Counted from the first letter of the stretch, positions 1-5,776 are shown. The stretch is DNA of 6,618 nucleotides from Cycloclasticus sp. (GCA_016764415.1 JAESRY010000012.1:1-6618), one strand, 5' to 3'. The notes: generated by a model from the letters alone, not told the origin. Translations and numbers: made by a program.

Positions 1-110
1 AAATATTGAATTATTTCGGATAAGTGTGCGCGTTGTTTTAAAGCTGAATTGGAACAGCTGTATCGTTTCAATGAAACTTACGACTGCACGGATGCAGGAG
101 CAGTTACCGA
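1..110. repeat. Direct repeat copy A (97 bp identical, runs off left edge)
   Basis: Bases 1-97 are identical, base for base, to 924-1020 (offset 923). Homology continues at 98-110 against 1051-1063 with two mismatches, after a 30-bp stretch present only in copy B. It then fades. The copy begins at the window edge, so its true left end is unknown. It lies just beyond the 3' end of the toxin gene, so the two copies bracket the toxin-antitoxin module. One frame is open from 10 to 162 but has no ATG. It encodes a CxxC (CARC) early on and ends at TAA 160-162, overlapping the last bases of the toxin gene on the other strand. I do not recognise the element. Confidence 0.9.
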
Positions 111-154
111 ACCATGTCGAGCCTATTCCCGCTTCGTTTTTTTCAGACCAGCAT

Positions 155-427
155 TCATTTAAAAAGCTCACTATGTGAACCAATACGAGCGAGCTTCAAA
201 ACGTTTAAGCTAATTTTGTAAATTAAAACTAAGTCTGGCTTAACGTGACAGTCTCTATATCCTAGCCAGTCGCCCGTTAATCCATGGTCAGTATATTTAG
301 AGCCTAGGGTTTCACCACGCTGTAACGTAGAAATAACATGCCCCACTTGTATTACTTCTGGTATGGGTTGCTTCGTTATTTTTTTAAAATCCTTCTTAAA
401 TTGGTTTGAGTATTCAAGTTTATGCAT
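155..427 (-). CDS. yafQ: YafQ-family mRNA interferase toxin (RelE/ParE superfamily)
   Basis: This is a 90-residue type II toxin. Family members are ribosome-dependent endoribonucleases that cut mRNA during translation and are held inactive by a DinJ/RelB antitoxin. The C-terminal half matches the E. coli YafQ pattern closely: His48 in YTDHGL, GYRDCHVKPD with His61 and Asp65, the LIYK strand, Arg81, and GSHSELF with His85 and Phe89. These correspond to E. coli His50, His63, Asp67, Arg83, His87 and Phe91. E. coli Trp68 is replaced by Leu66, probably natural variation. All other catalytic positions are present and the length is normal, so the gene looks intact. I prefer ATG 427-425 to the TTG at 433. 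The ATG lies inside the antitoxin stop region as ATGCATAA, an 8-nt overlap typical of translational coupling. No clear terminator follows. Family assignment is firm; toxicity is inferred. Confidence 0.92.
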   Translation of the reverse strand: MHKLEYSNQFKKDFKKITKQPIPEVIQVGHVISTLQRGETLGSKYTDHGLTGDWLGYRDCHVKPDLVLIYKISLNVLKLARIGSHSELFK

Positions 428-698
428 TCTCAAGTTTACTGTCGCCTAATTCAGAGAACAGTTGATTTACATCACTCGCTTTGTTGCCAAGTCCTTTTTC
501 TAGTTCTTGCATAGCGTTGAATGTTGCTAGGCTTGGCTGTTTTATTTTAACATCGAAGGGGATTCCGCCGTGATTAATGACGGCTTTTGCAAATATTTTA
601 ATCGCTTGTGATGGGCTTAAACCGACTTCATCACAAATATAAGTAAAAGCGACCTTGGTATCATGATCAATTCGTGTAGTTAGCATTTCAGTTTTCAT
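420..698 (-). CDS. dinJ: DinJ/RelB-family antitoxin
   Basis: This 92-residue antitoxin is encoded first in the operon and overlaps the toxin start by 8 nt. Residues 1-47 fit the ribbon-helix-helix DNA-binding fold of DinJ/RelB: a beta strand (TTRID, 7-11), a helix, then GLSPSQAIKIFAKAV and the IPFD signature at 46-49. The remainder, rich in acidic residues and ending near FSELGD, should be the flexible part that wraps the toxin. In this family the antitoxin, alone or with toxin, binds a palindrome in its own promoter, and one is visible just upstream at 708-742. The ATG at 698 is preceded by a weak GGTGA ribosome site. Length is normal and no disruption is seen. The name dinJ rests on family resemblance and on the YafQ partner; relB would be an equally fair label. 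Confidence 0.9.
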   Translation of the reverse strand: MKTEMLTTRIDHDTKVAFTYICDEVGLSPSQAIKIFAKAVINHGGIPFDVKIKQPSLATFNAMQELEKGLGNKASDVNQLFSELGDSKLENA

Positions 699-707
699 AA
701 GTCACCG

Positions 708-742
708 TTTTGATATACATTGTCATACATCGTACATCAAAA
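708..742. promoter_or_regulatory. Inverted-repeat operator of the dinJ-yafQ operon
   Basis: The arms TTTTGATATAC (708-718) and GTACATCAAAA (732-742) are complementary at 10 of 11 positions around a 13-bp centre. The repeat ends 9 bp before the dinJ start codon and overlaps the candidate -10 box. This is the expected layout for negative autoregulation by a ribbon-helix-helix antitoxin. The palindrome is seen directly; its role as operator is inferred from the family. Confidence 0.6.
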
Positions 743-756
743 CGAGTTGGTTTCAA
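729..756 (-). promoter_or_regulatory. Candidate sigma70 promoter for dinJ-yafQ
   Basis: On the minus strand a TTGAAA -35 (756-751) is followed, after 16 bp, by TACGAT (734-729) as a possible -10. This would give a leader of roughly 25 nt. An alternative pair inside the palindrome is TTGATG with TATATC, 17 bp apart, but it leaves almost no leader. Either choice is overlapped by the inverted repeat, so antitoxin binding could block polymerase. Confidence 0.35.
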
Positions 757-832
757 AGTTCTAAGGAGGAATCGAGAGGCCAGCTTGATCTTTAGCAACC
801 GAAAGTCTTTACTCTTCTTTAATCCTTTTATT

Positions 833-863
833 GTTGGGCTTCGTTCCTCAGCCACAACCTACC
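833..863. repeat. REP-like hairpin element, copy 1
   Basis: This 31-bp element matches 1297-1327 at 29 of 31 positions and has the same orientation. It folds as GTTGGGCT against AGCCACAAC with a one-base bulge and a 9-nt loop, and ends CCTACC. Read on the other strand it has the GGTAGGTTG...CCCAAC layout that I recall from short palindromes scattered through many bacterial genomes, some linked to REP-associated tyrosine transposases. No transposase is in the window. It lacks a T-tract, so it is not a standard terminator. Confidence 0.65.
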
Positions 864-880
864 AAAAATTATGACTAAAA

Positions 881-900
881 AAATGGGGGCGGACTCAATT
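881..900 (+). other. AAATGGGGGCGGACTC motif, possible mobile-element border
   Basis: The 20-bp stretch AAATGGGGGCGGACTCAATT resembles a short sequence (AAATGGGGTCGGACTC-like) that I recall as widely dispersed in proteobacteria, often beside IS200-like or REP-associated transposase genes. It lies 17 bp after REP-like hairpin 1 and is followed by a C-rich stretch (CTCCCCTCCC, 901-910) that could pair with the G run. The link to transposition is from memory, and there is only one copy here. Confidence 0.3.
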
Positions 901-923
901 CTCCCCTCCCTTTATCGCGCTTA

Positions 924-1063
924 AAATATTGAATTATTTCGGATAAGTGTGCGCGTTGTTTTAAAGCTGAATTGGAACAGCTGTATCGTTTCAATGAAAC
1001 TTACGACTGCACGGATGCAGAAGGTAGAGCACCAAAAGTAGACGATGCAGGAGCAATTGCCGA
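924..1063. repeat. Direct repeat copy B (97 bp identical plus diverged tail)
   Basis: Bases 924-1020 are identical to 1-97. The next 30 bp (1021-1050) are absent from copy A, and 1051-1063 match copy A 98-110 at 11 of 13 positions. The extra 30 bp end in GATGCAG, which also ends the shared block at 1014-1020. The length difference can therefore be explained by deletion or slippage between these 7-bp repeats. Sequence beyond 1063 is unlike copy A. Confidence 0.9.
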
Positions 1064-1187
1064 GCACATACCCGAAATCATCCAATATTTTGCGAGTTGG
1101 GTGCCTTTTTCTTTGGTTCTGTTTTTAGTCGTATTGCAGATTTTTTTATCTGCAAAAGAGACTTATACTTTTTGTGCTTTTAGTTGA
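972..1187 (+). CDS. Doubtful ORF or gene remnant, unrecognised
   Basis: The frame is open from TTG 972 to TGA 1187, giving 71 residues, and is also open back to about 933 with a CARC pair but no ATG. There is no visible Shine-Dalgarno sequence. Residues 1-35 are polar and acidic; residues about 44-60 (WVPFSLVLFLVVLQIFL) are hydrophobic enough to be a membrane helix; the tail is short. A perfect hairpin (1134-1155) lies inside the frame. The first part falls in direct repeat copy B, and copy A carries the same frame with 10 codons missing and a different, earlier end. I do not recognise the protein. It may be a decayed gene fragment or chance coding; no function is proposed. Confidence 0.2.
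   Translation: MEQLYRFNETYDCTDAEGRAPKVDDAGAIAEHIPEIIQYFASWVPFSLVLFLVVLQIFLSAKETYTFCAFS
1134..1155. repeat. Perfect 8-bp inverted repeat with T6 loop
   Basis: TTGCAGAT (1134-1141) and ATCTGCAA (1148-1155) form a perfect stem around a six-T loop. No T-tract follows closely on either strand, so it is a poor terminator. It sits in the non-shared part downstream of repeat copy B, where it might mark an element end, but no partner is visible. Confidence 0.5.
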
Positions 1188-1296
1188 ATTTGCGTGTGTC
1201 TTTTATCCGCATTTATGAAACTTATACCTTTAGGTGATGGGCATACAAAAGAAATGAACGACCTCGCGGCAACGAACTCTGGAAGCTAACACTACT

Positions 1297-1327
1297 GTTG
1301 GGCTTCGTGCCTCAGCCGCAACCTACC
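1297..1327. repeat. REP-like hairpin element, copy 2
   Basis: This is the second copy of the 31-bp element, differing from 833-863 at two positions, both G for another base (one in the loop, one by the bulge). It has the same orientation, starts 464 bp further on, and lies 31 bp beyond the nadA stop codon. REP-like palindromes commonly lie in 3' flanks, where they can protect mRNA ends; that role is an inference here. Confidence 0.65.
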
Positions 1328-1354
1328 GACAATTAAAGCAAAATCATTTATCCA

Positions 1355-1370
1355 TCGCTTAAAAAAGCGA
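1355..1370 (-). other. Hairpin over the nadA stop codon
   Basis: TCGCTT (1355-1360) and AAGCGA (1365-1370) form a perfect 6-bp stem with a four-base loop that spans the nadA stop. In the direction of nadA transcription it is followed by TGGATAAATGATTTTGC, with only four T in a row. It could be a weak terminator or an mRNA 3' stabiliser, perhaps together with the REP-like hairpin beyond it. Confidence 0.35.
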
Positions 1371-2456
1371 CAGCATGCTATCTAGCGATTTTTTAGCCAT
1401 TGCTTTATCGTCTTCAGCTACTTGAATTTGATTCACCACGTTTCCTTCTGCCAAATTTTCAAGTACCCAGGCTAAGTGCTGCGGATCTGTTCTAAACATG
1501 GTGGAGCACATGGCGACGGTTGGCGACATAAAGTGGACATGCTTGCCTTGGTCTTTAACTTCTTCCTTTAAGCGATTAACCAAATTTAATTCGGTTGCTA
1601 TAAGCCAGCGTGTATTAGATTTTGCTTCACGAACAGTTTTAAGAATCATTTCTGTTGAGCCGACATAATCAGATTTTTCGCACACTTCAAAATTTGCTTC
1701 TGGGTGCGAAATAACGATTGTTTCTGGGTGCTTCTTTTTAAAATCGTCAATTTGATTCGCTTGGAACATTTGATGCACGGAGCAAAATCCTTTCCATAAA
1801 ATTAATTTGGCGCTTTGTATTTGTGATTTTGTTAACCCGCCTAATGGCTGGTTAAAATCCCAAACAACCATATCTTCCAATGGAATACCCATGCGATAAC
1901 CTGTGTTTCGCCCTAAATGCTCATCGGGGAAAAATAAGATCTTTTCACGCTTTTCGAAACACCAATTAAGAACTTTTTCGGCGTTTGAAGAGGTACATAC
2001 AATGCCCTCATGACGACCACAAAATGCTTTTAAATCTGCCGCTGAGTTAATATACGTAACAGGTGTTACTTGCTCGTCGGCATTGATAACTGAGTTTAAT
2101 TCTTTCCAGCTACGCTCTACATTTTTGCGATTCGCCATATCTGCCATTGAACAACCTGCAGCCAAATCCGGCAGGATGGTTATTTGTTCTGGGCGCGACA
2201 AAATATCCGATACTTCTGCCATAAAGTGAACACCGCAAAACACGATATATTCTGCTTTTGAGTCTGCTGCATAACGCGATAATTTCAATGAATCACCGCT
2301 TACATCCGCGTGCTTAAACACTTCATTACGTTGATAATGATGACCCAAAATAACGCATCGGTCACCCAAGGTGTCTTTTGCAGTTTGAATACGTGCATCA
2401 CATTCTTCGTCACTTAATAACGAATAGTCCTGAATCGGTTTGATAGCGGCTGACAT
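1359..2456 (-). CDS. nadA: Quinolinate synthase (NadA), B. subtilis-like form
   Basis: This 365-residue cytoplasmic enzyme condenses iminoaspartate with dihydroxyacetone phosphate to quinolinate, the precursor of NAD. It needs a [4Fe-4S] cluster held by three cysteines, which I place at Cys102 (LAAGCSMADM), Cys225 (KGFCSVH) and Cys317 (VAMCSTMFR). Substrate-site signatures are present: GHHYQ (38-42), CGVHFMAE (74-81), TYINS (134-138), TSSNA (155-159), DEHLGRNT (178-185), HPEAN (251-255) and GSTEM (266-270). The C-terminal MCSTMFRTDPQHLAWVLENL region and the length resemble the B. subtilis type rather than the shorter E. coli type, which has a CxxCxxC motif. The ATG at 2456 has a clear AAGGAAA site (2467-2461), only 14 nt after the aspS stop, so it is very likely cotranscribed with aspS. 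Its usual partner nadB (aspartate oxidase) is not in the window. Confidence 0.97.
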   Translation of the reverse strand: MSAAIKPIQDYSLLSDEECDARIQTAKDTLGDRCVILGHHYQRNEVFKHADVSGDSLKLSRYAADSKAEYIVFCGVHFMAEVSDILSRPEQITILPDLAAGCSMADMANRKNVERSWKELNSVINADEQVTPVTYINSAADLKAFCGRHEGIVCTSSNAEKVLNWCFEKREKILFFPDEHLGRNTGYRMGIPLEDMVVWDFNQPLGGLTKSQIQSAKLILWKGFCSVHQMFQANQIDDFKKKHPETIVISHPEANFEVCEKSDYVGSTEMILKTVREAKSNTRWLIATELNLVNRLKEEVKDQGKHVHFMSPTVAMCSTMFRTDPQHLAWVLENLAEGNVVNQIQVAEDDKAMAKKSLDSMLSLF

Positions 2457-2470
2457 AATATTTCCTTACT

Positions 2471-4258
2471 TTATTCTGATTCTGCAACAGGTGGCTTACG
2501 CAATTTAATGCCTAATTCTTTTAACTGTGCATCGCTTACCATAGCGGGTGCGTTAGTTAATGGGCACGCTGCTGTTTGCGTTTTAGGGAACGCCATCACA
2601 TCTCTAATGGTTGAAGCGCCCGCCATTATCATCACTAAGCGGTCTAAACCGAAAGCAATGCCGCCATGTGGAGGACAGCCATATTTAAGCGCATCTAACA
2701 AGAAGCCGAATTTTTCTTGCGACTCTTCTGTTTCCATGCCCAATAAATCAAAGACTACTTGCTGCATCTCAGTTTTATGAATACGGATTGAGCCACCGCC
2801 AACTTCTGTGCCGTTTAAGACTAAATCGTAAGCTCTTGATAACGCTTTGCCGGTATTTTCTTTTAATTCATCCGCGCTGCATGATGGCGCTGTGAATGGG
2901 TGGTGAATGGCATTCCAACGGTTTGATTTGTCGTCCCAATCGAACATTGGGAAGTCGATAACCCAAACTGGTTTCCAGTCGCCTTCTAACAAGCCTTGAT
3001 CTTTACCGATTTTGTCGCGTAGCGCACCCAGGGATTCATTAACAATCTTTGTTTTATCCGCGCCAAAGAAAACAATATCGCCTGTTTGCGCTTCGGTTCT
3101 TTCCATGATGCTTTCAACGACATCATCGGGCAAGAATTTTAAAATAGGTGATTGCAAGCCGTCAATGCCCGCTGCACGGTCATTTACTTTGATGTAAGCC
3201 AAGCCTTTTGCGCCGTAGATGCTGACGAATTTTGTGTAACCATCAATGTCTTTACGGCTTAACTTGCTTGCGCCGGGTACTCTTAATGCTGCCACACGAC
3301 CATCTTCACTGTTTGCTGGCCCTGAGAATACTTTAAATTCAACAGACGCCATTAAGTCGCCCACGTCTTTTAATACCAGCGGGTTACGTAAGTCTGGACG
3401 ATCTGTTCCGTACACATCCATTGCATCTGCGTAGGTTATGTGTGGAAATTTATCTGGCAACTGCACGTCTATCACTTCTTTAAATAAGCGGCGAATCATG
3501 GTTTCCATTAAGCCCATGATGTCGGCTTCATCCATAAACGATGTTTCGATATCTAACTGGGTGAATTCTGGTTGGCGATCCGCACGCAAATCTTCATCAC
3601 GGAAACAACGCACCACTTGGTAATAACGATCCATGCCTGCGATCATTAACAATTGCTTGAATAACTGCGGTGACTGCGGCAAAGCAAAGAAGCTATTTTC
3701 GTGCGTACGGCTTGGTACTAAATAGTCACGCGCGCCTTCTGGCGTTGCTTTGGTTAGAAACGGTGTTTCAATTTCGTAGAAATTTTCATCTTCTAAAAAA
3801 CGGCGTAAATTTAACGTAACATCACGGCGCAGGCGAATTTTTTCCAGCATTTCAGGACGGCGTAAATCGATATAACGGTAACGTAAACGCGTTTCTTCGT
3901 TCACTTCAACATCACCATCCACTTGAATAGGCGGTGTTTCAGAGCTATTCAAAACTTCTAAGTCTAAGCCCAGCAATTCAATCTTGCCGGTTTTCATTTT
4001 ATCGTTAATCGTACCTTCTGGGCGCGGGCGAACACGGCCTTTCAGTTTTAATACATACTCACCACGAACGCTTTCTGCAATAGCAAATGATTCTGCACGA
4101 TCTGGATCAAACACAACTTGAACGATTCCTTCACGGTCACGTAAGTCGATAAAAATAACCCCGCCGTGATCTCGACGACGATGTACCCACCCACATATAT
4201 CAACTTCTTGGTCCAAGTGGCTTTCATTTATGTCGCCGCAATAATGACTACGCATCAT
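2471..4258 (-). CDS. aspS: Aspartyl-tRNA synthetase, probably non-discriminating (Asp/Asn)
   Basis: This is a full-length (595 residues) bacterial class IIb synthetase that charges tRNA with aspartate. The N-terminal OB-fold anticodon-binding domain covers about 1-105. Motif 1 lies near 160-172, the QSPQLFKQ loop at 195-202, motif 2 ([16 protein letters not shown]) at 219-234, the bacterial GAD insertion around 290-415, and motif 3 (GIAFGLDRL) at 533-541. In the anticodon domain it has RRRDHGG with His31, and RPRPEG with Gly82. In Pseudomonas AspRS these two positions are linked to relaxed tRNA recognition, so this enzyme may also make Asp-tRNA(Asn) for GatCAB. The first of two adjacent ATGs is used; an AAGGAA site (4270-4265) stands 6 nt before it. 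The fmdB-type gene is 51 nt upstream and nadA 14 nt downstream, consistent with an operon. Product identity is certain; specificity is inferred. Confidence 0.98.
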   Translation of the reverse strand: MMRSHYCGDINESHLDQEVDICGWVHRRRDHGGVIFIDLRDREGIVQVVFDPDRAESFAIAESVRGEYVLKLKGRVRPRPEGTINDKMKTGKIELLGLDLEVLNSSETPPIQVDGDVEVNEETRLRYRYIDLRRPEMLEKIRLRRDVTLNLRRFLEDENFYEIETPFLTKATPEGARDYLVPSRTHENSFFALPQSPQLFKQLLMIAGMDRYYQVVRCFRDEDLRADRQPEFTQLDIETSFMDEADIMGLMETMIRRLFKEVIDVQLPDKFPHITYADAMDVYGTDRPDLRNPLVLKDVGDLMASVEFKVFSGPANSEDGRVAALRVPGASKLSRKDIDGYTKFVSIYGAKGLAYIKVNDRAAGIDGLQSPILKFLPDDVVESIMERTEAQTGDIVFFGADKTKIVNESLGALRDKIGKDQGLLEGDWKPVWVIDFPMFDWDDKSNRWNAIHHPFTAPSCSADELKENTGKALSRAYDLVLNGTEVGGGSIRIHKTEMQQVVFDLLGMETEESQEKFGFLLDALKYGCPPHGGIAFGLDRLVMIMAGASTIRDVMAFPKTQTAACPLTNAPAMVSDAQLKELGIKLRKPPVAESE

Positions 4259-4288
4259 GTTAAATTCCTTACTCTATTGTTTACTTGA

Positions 4289-4305
4289 ATAGCCCGACAG
4301 GCTAT
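4289..4305. other. Intercistronic hairpin between fmdB-type gene and aspS
   Basis: ATAGCC (4289-4294) and GGCTAT (4300-4305) form a perfect 6-bp stem with a 5-nt loop, just after the fmdB-type stop codon and about 30 nt before aspS. In the direction of transcription no T-tract follows (TCAAGTAAAC), so full termination is unlikely. It may tune aspS relative to the upstream gene. Confidence 0.4.
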
Positions 4306-4309
4306 CTGT

Positions 4310-4564
4310 TTAATTTTTTTGTTTATCGCTCGATTTTTCATTTTTTTTCGGCGACGAACCTTCCGCTAAGTTCTTTTTCTTGCCACTTTTGAAATCTGTT
4401 TCATACCAGCCATTCCCTTTTAAACGGAAACCCGATGCCGACATCAACTTGCTCAATTCATCTTCGCCGCATTCAGGGCATTTTGTTAACGGCTCATCGC
4501 TGATTTTTCGTAACGCTTCACAACGGTGTTTACACGCACCGCATTGGTATTCATAAATTGGCAT
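4310..4564 (-). CDS. FmdB-family zinc ribbon protein
   Basis: This is a small 84-residue protein. The first 55 residues match the FmdB/CxxC zinc ribbon family: MPIYEYQC start, Cys8 and Cys11, then Cys29 and Cys32 (CPEC), and the GFRLKGNGWYETDF segment at 45-58. The four cysteines should hold one zinc. The tail from about 59 is a low-complexity, lysine- and serine-rich stretch (KSGKKK, SPKKNEKSSDK), often variable in this family. Members are annotated as putative regulators, but the molecular role is not settled. As I recall, a gene of this family upstream of aspS is a recurring arrangement in Pseudomonas and relatives, which supports the call. The ATG at 4564 has only a weak purine-rich site (AGAGTG) upstream. 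Confidence 0.92.
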   Translation of the reverse strand: MPIYEYQCGACKHRCEALRKISDEPLTKCPECGEDELSKLMSASGFRLKGNGWYETDFKSGKKKNLAEGSSPKKNEKSSDKQKN

Positions 4565-4719
4565 ATTCTATTTCACTCTAAAAAGTACTAACCCGCTAAT
4601 GTATCTAAACGAATGGGTTTAATCGAACTGGGTATTTTCGGTGATTTACAAGGTCTATAGCAAGCAATGTATGTAAAATAAGGCTACTTTTATAGGTTAA
4701 AGCGACAATTCGAACTTTT
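4565..4719. promoter_or_regulatory. Divergent promoter region, fmdB-type/aspS versus pyrC
   Basis: These 155 bp separate two divergent transcription units and must hold promoters for both. For pyrC, TTTACA (4645-4650) with TATGTA (4670-4675, 19-bp spacing) is one possible pair. No convincing consensus pair is seen for the other direction. TAAAC (4606-4610) and GTTTA (4617-4621) can form a small hairpin. No purine repressor or other familiar operator is recognised. Confidence 0.35.
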
Positions 4720-5751
4720 ATGACCGCAGAAATCACGATAACTAAGCCAGATGACTGGCATTTACACCTACGCGATGGCGACGCACTTAACGCAACAGTG
4801 GCTTTTACAGCGAGGCAGTTTCAACGCGCCATTATTATGCCGAATTTAGCTCAACCAATTACCAGTGCTGAGCTTGCAACTGCCTATAGAGATCGAATCT
4901 TAGATGCCTTACCGGCTGGTAGTAACTTCCAACCACTTATGACGCTTTACCTAACAAACAACGCCAGCATAGAAGACATTCGGCAAGCCGCTCTTAACGA
5001 ACATGTATTTGCTGCAAAACTCTATCCCGCAGGCGCAACCACCAATTCTACAAATGGTGTAACTGACGTAGCTGCGTTAGCGCCTGTTTTAGATGAGATG
5101 CAACGGAGCAACTTACCTTTACTTGTACACGCAGAGGTGACTGATGCGAATATCGATATTTTTGACCGCGAACAGGCTTTTATTGATAAATACCTGTTGA
5201 ATATTAGGCGTGATTTTCCTGAGCTCCGCATTGTTCTAGAACACGCAACGACACAGCAAGCCGTTGATTTTGTTATGGCGAACGACCATACCGCAGCGAC
5301 ACTAACGCCTCAGCACCTCCTGTTTAACCGTAACGATTTATTAGCGGGCGGCATTCGACCACACAATTACTGCTTGCCTATTTTGAAAAGGGAAACGCAT
5401 CGCCTAGCACTCGTAAAAGCAGCTATTAGTGGCAATCCCAAATTTTTCTTAGGAACAGATAGCGCACCTCACGCAACAAACACCAAGGAAAGTGCATGTG
5501 GTTGCGCTGGCTGCTTTACTGCACATGCTGCTATGGAACTGTATACCGAAGTTTTTGAAAGGGAAGGCGCTCTGGATAAACTAGAAGGCTTCAGTAGTTT
5601 CTTTGGACCCGACTTTTATCGTTTGCCCAGAAACGAGCAAAAAATCACGCTTGTTAAAGAAAGCTGGAGCGCACCTGATGCGTATTCATTTAATTCGCAA
5701 ACGCTTACTCCATTTAGACAAGAAACCCCTTTACTGTGGGCCTTAAAATAA
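4720..5751 (+). CDS. pyrC: Dihydroorotase, class II (PyrC)
   Basis: This 343-residue cytoplasmic amidohydrolase closes N-carbamoyl-aspartate to dihydroorotate, the third step of pyrimidine synthesis. The binuclear zinc site is complete: His14 and His16 in WHLHLRDG, Lys100 in AAKLYPAGAT (the carboxylated lysine), His137 in LVHAE, His175 in EHATT and Asp247 in GTDSAPH. Substrate residues Arg18, Asn42 (MPN) and His251 are also present. The CGCAGC segment (260-265) is usual for class II enzymes, and length matches the E. coli protein. The ATG at 4720 puts the HxH motif at the expected distance from the N-terminus, but no strong Shine-Dalgarno precedes it (CGAACTTTT). Expression may be weak or translationally controlled. 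The gene stands alone, divergent from the fmdB-type gene and convergent with mlaA. Confidence 0.97.
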   Translation: MTAEITITKPDDWHLHLRDGDALNATVAFTARQFQRAIIMPNLAQPITSAELATAYRDRILDALPAGSNFQPLMTLYLTNNASIEDIRQAALNEHVFAAKLYPAGATTNSTNGVTDVAALAPVLDEMQRSNLPLLVHAEVTDANIDIFDREQAFIDKYLLNIRRDFPELRIVLEHATTQQAVDFVMANDHTAATLTPQHLLFNRNDLLAGGIRPHNYCLPILKRETHRLALVKAAISGNPKFFLGTDSAPHATNTKESACGCAGCFTAHAAMELYTEVFEREGALDKLEGFSSFFGPDFYRLPRNEQKITLVKESWSAPDAYSFNSQTLTPFRQETPLLWALK

Positions 5752-5776
5752 ACCCGTAACGTTTACACCACACATA

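Larger units (their letters stand above)
699..1358. other. Gene-poor repeat-rich stretch between dinJ and nadA
   Basis: This 660-bp stretch has no confidently coding gene. In order it holds the dinJ promoter/operator (708-756), about 75 bp with nothing recognisable, REP-like hairpin 1 (833-863), a GGGGGCGGACTC motif (881-900), direct repeat copy B (924-1063), a doubtful ORF (972-1187), an 8-bp hairpin (1134-1155), about 140 bp with nothing clear, REP-like hairpin 2 (1297-1327), and the 3' flank of nadA. The density of repeats and the lack of genes suggest a site that has collected or lost mobile DNA. Confidence 0.7.

Noticed and set aside
764..870. Perfect AAGGAGG Shine-Dalgarno on the plus strand at 763-769 with a following TTG frame
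   Set aside because: The frame is only about 29 codons, runs through the REP-like hairpin and has no recognisable protein; probably chance.
1215..1289. Small plus-strand ORF of 24 residues starting MKLIPLGDGHTKEM
   Set aside because: The first residues faintly recall the start of some HNH-type endonucleases, but there is no ribosome site, no domain and no length to support it.
833..1327. Integron cassette with attC sites flanking the toxin-antitoxin genes
   Set aside because: GTTGGGC fits the attC core consensus and TA cassettes are common in integrons. However, similarity between the two sites is confined to a 31-bp short hairpin. The adjoining sequences on either side are unrelated and no paired outer core at attC distance was found.
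1..1358. CRISPR array or new defence system
   Set aside because: The repeats are two copies of one long block and two short hairpins, not regularly spaced units, and the only protein-coding module is a known TA family.
2508..3623. Four plus-strand ORFs of 61-90 codons opposite aspS
   Set aside because: They are antisense shadows of the highly conserved aspS coding sequence, with no start signals or recognisable domains.
4289..4312. Plus-strand rho-independent terminator (hairpin then TTTAATTTTTTT)
   Set aside because: The T-rich stretch follows the hairpin only on the plus strand, where no gene is transcribed toward it; it is the reverse of the fmdB-type gene's lysine and stop codons.
5022..5231. 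Minus-strand ORF of 69 codons opposite pyrC
   Set aside because: It is a shadow of the intact pyrC gene.
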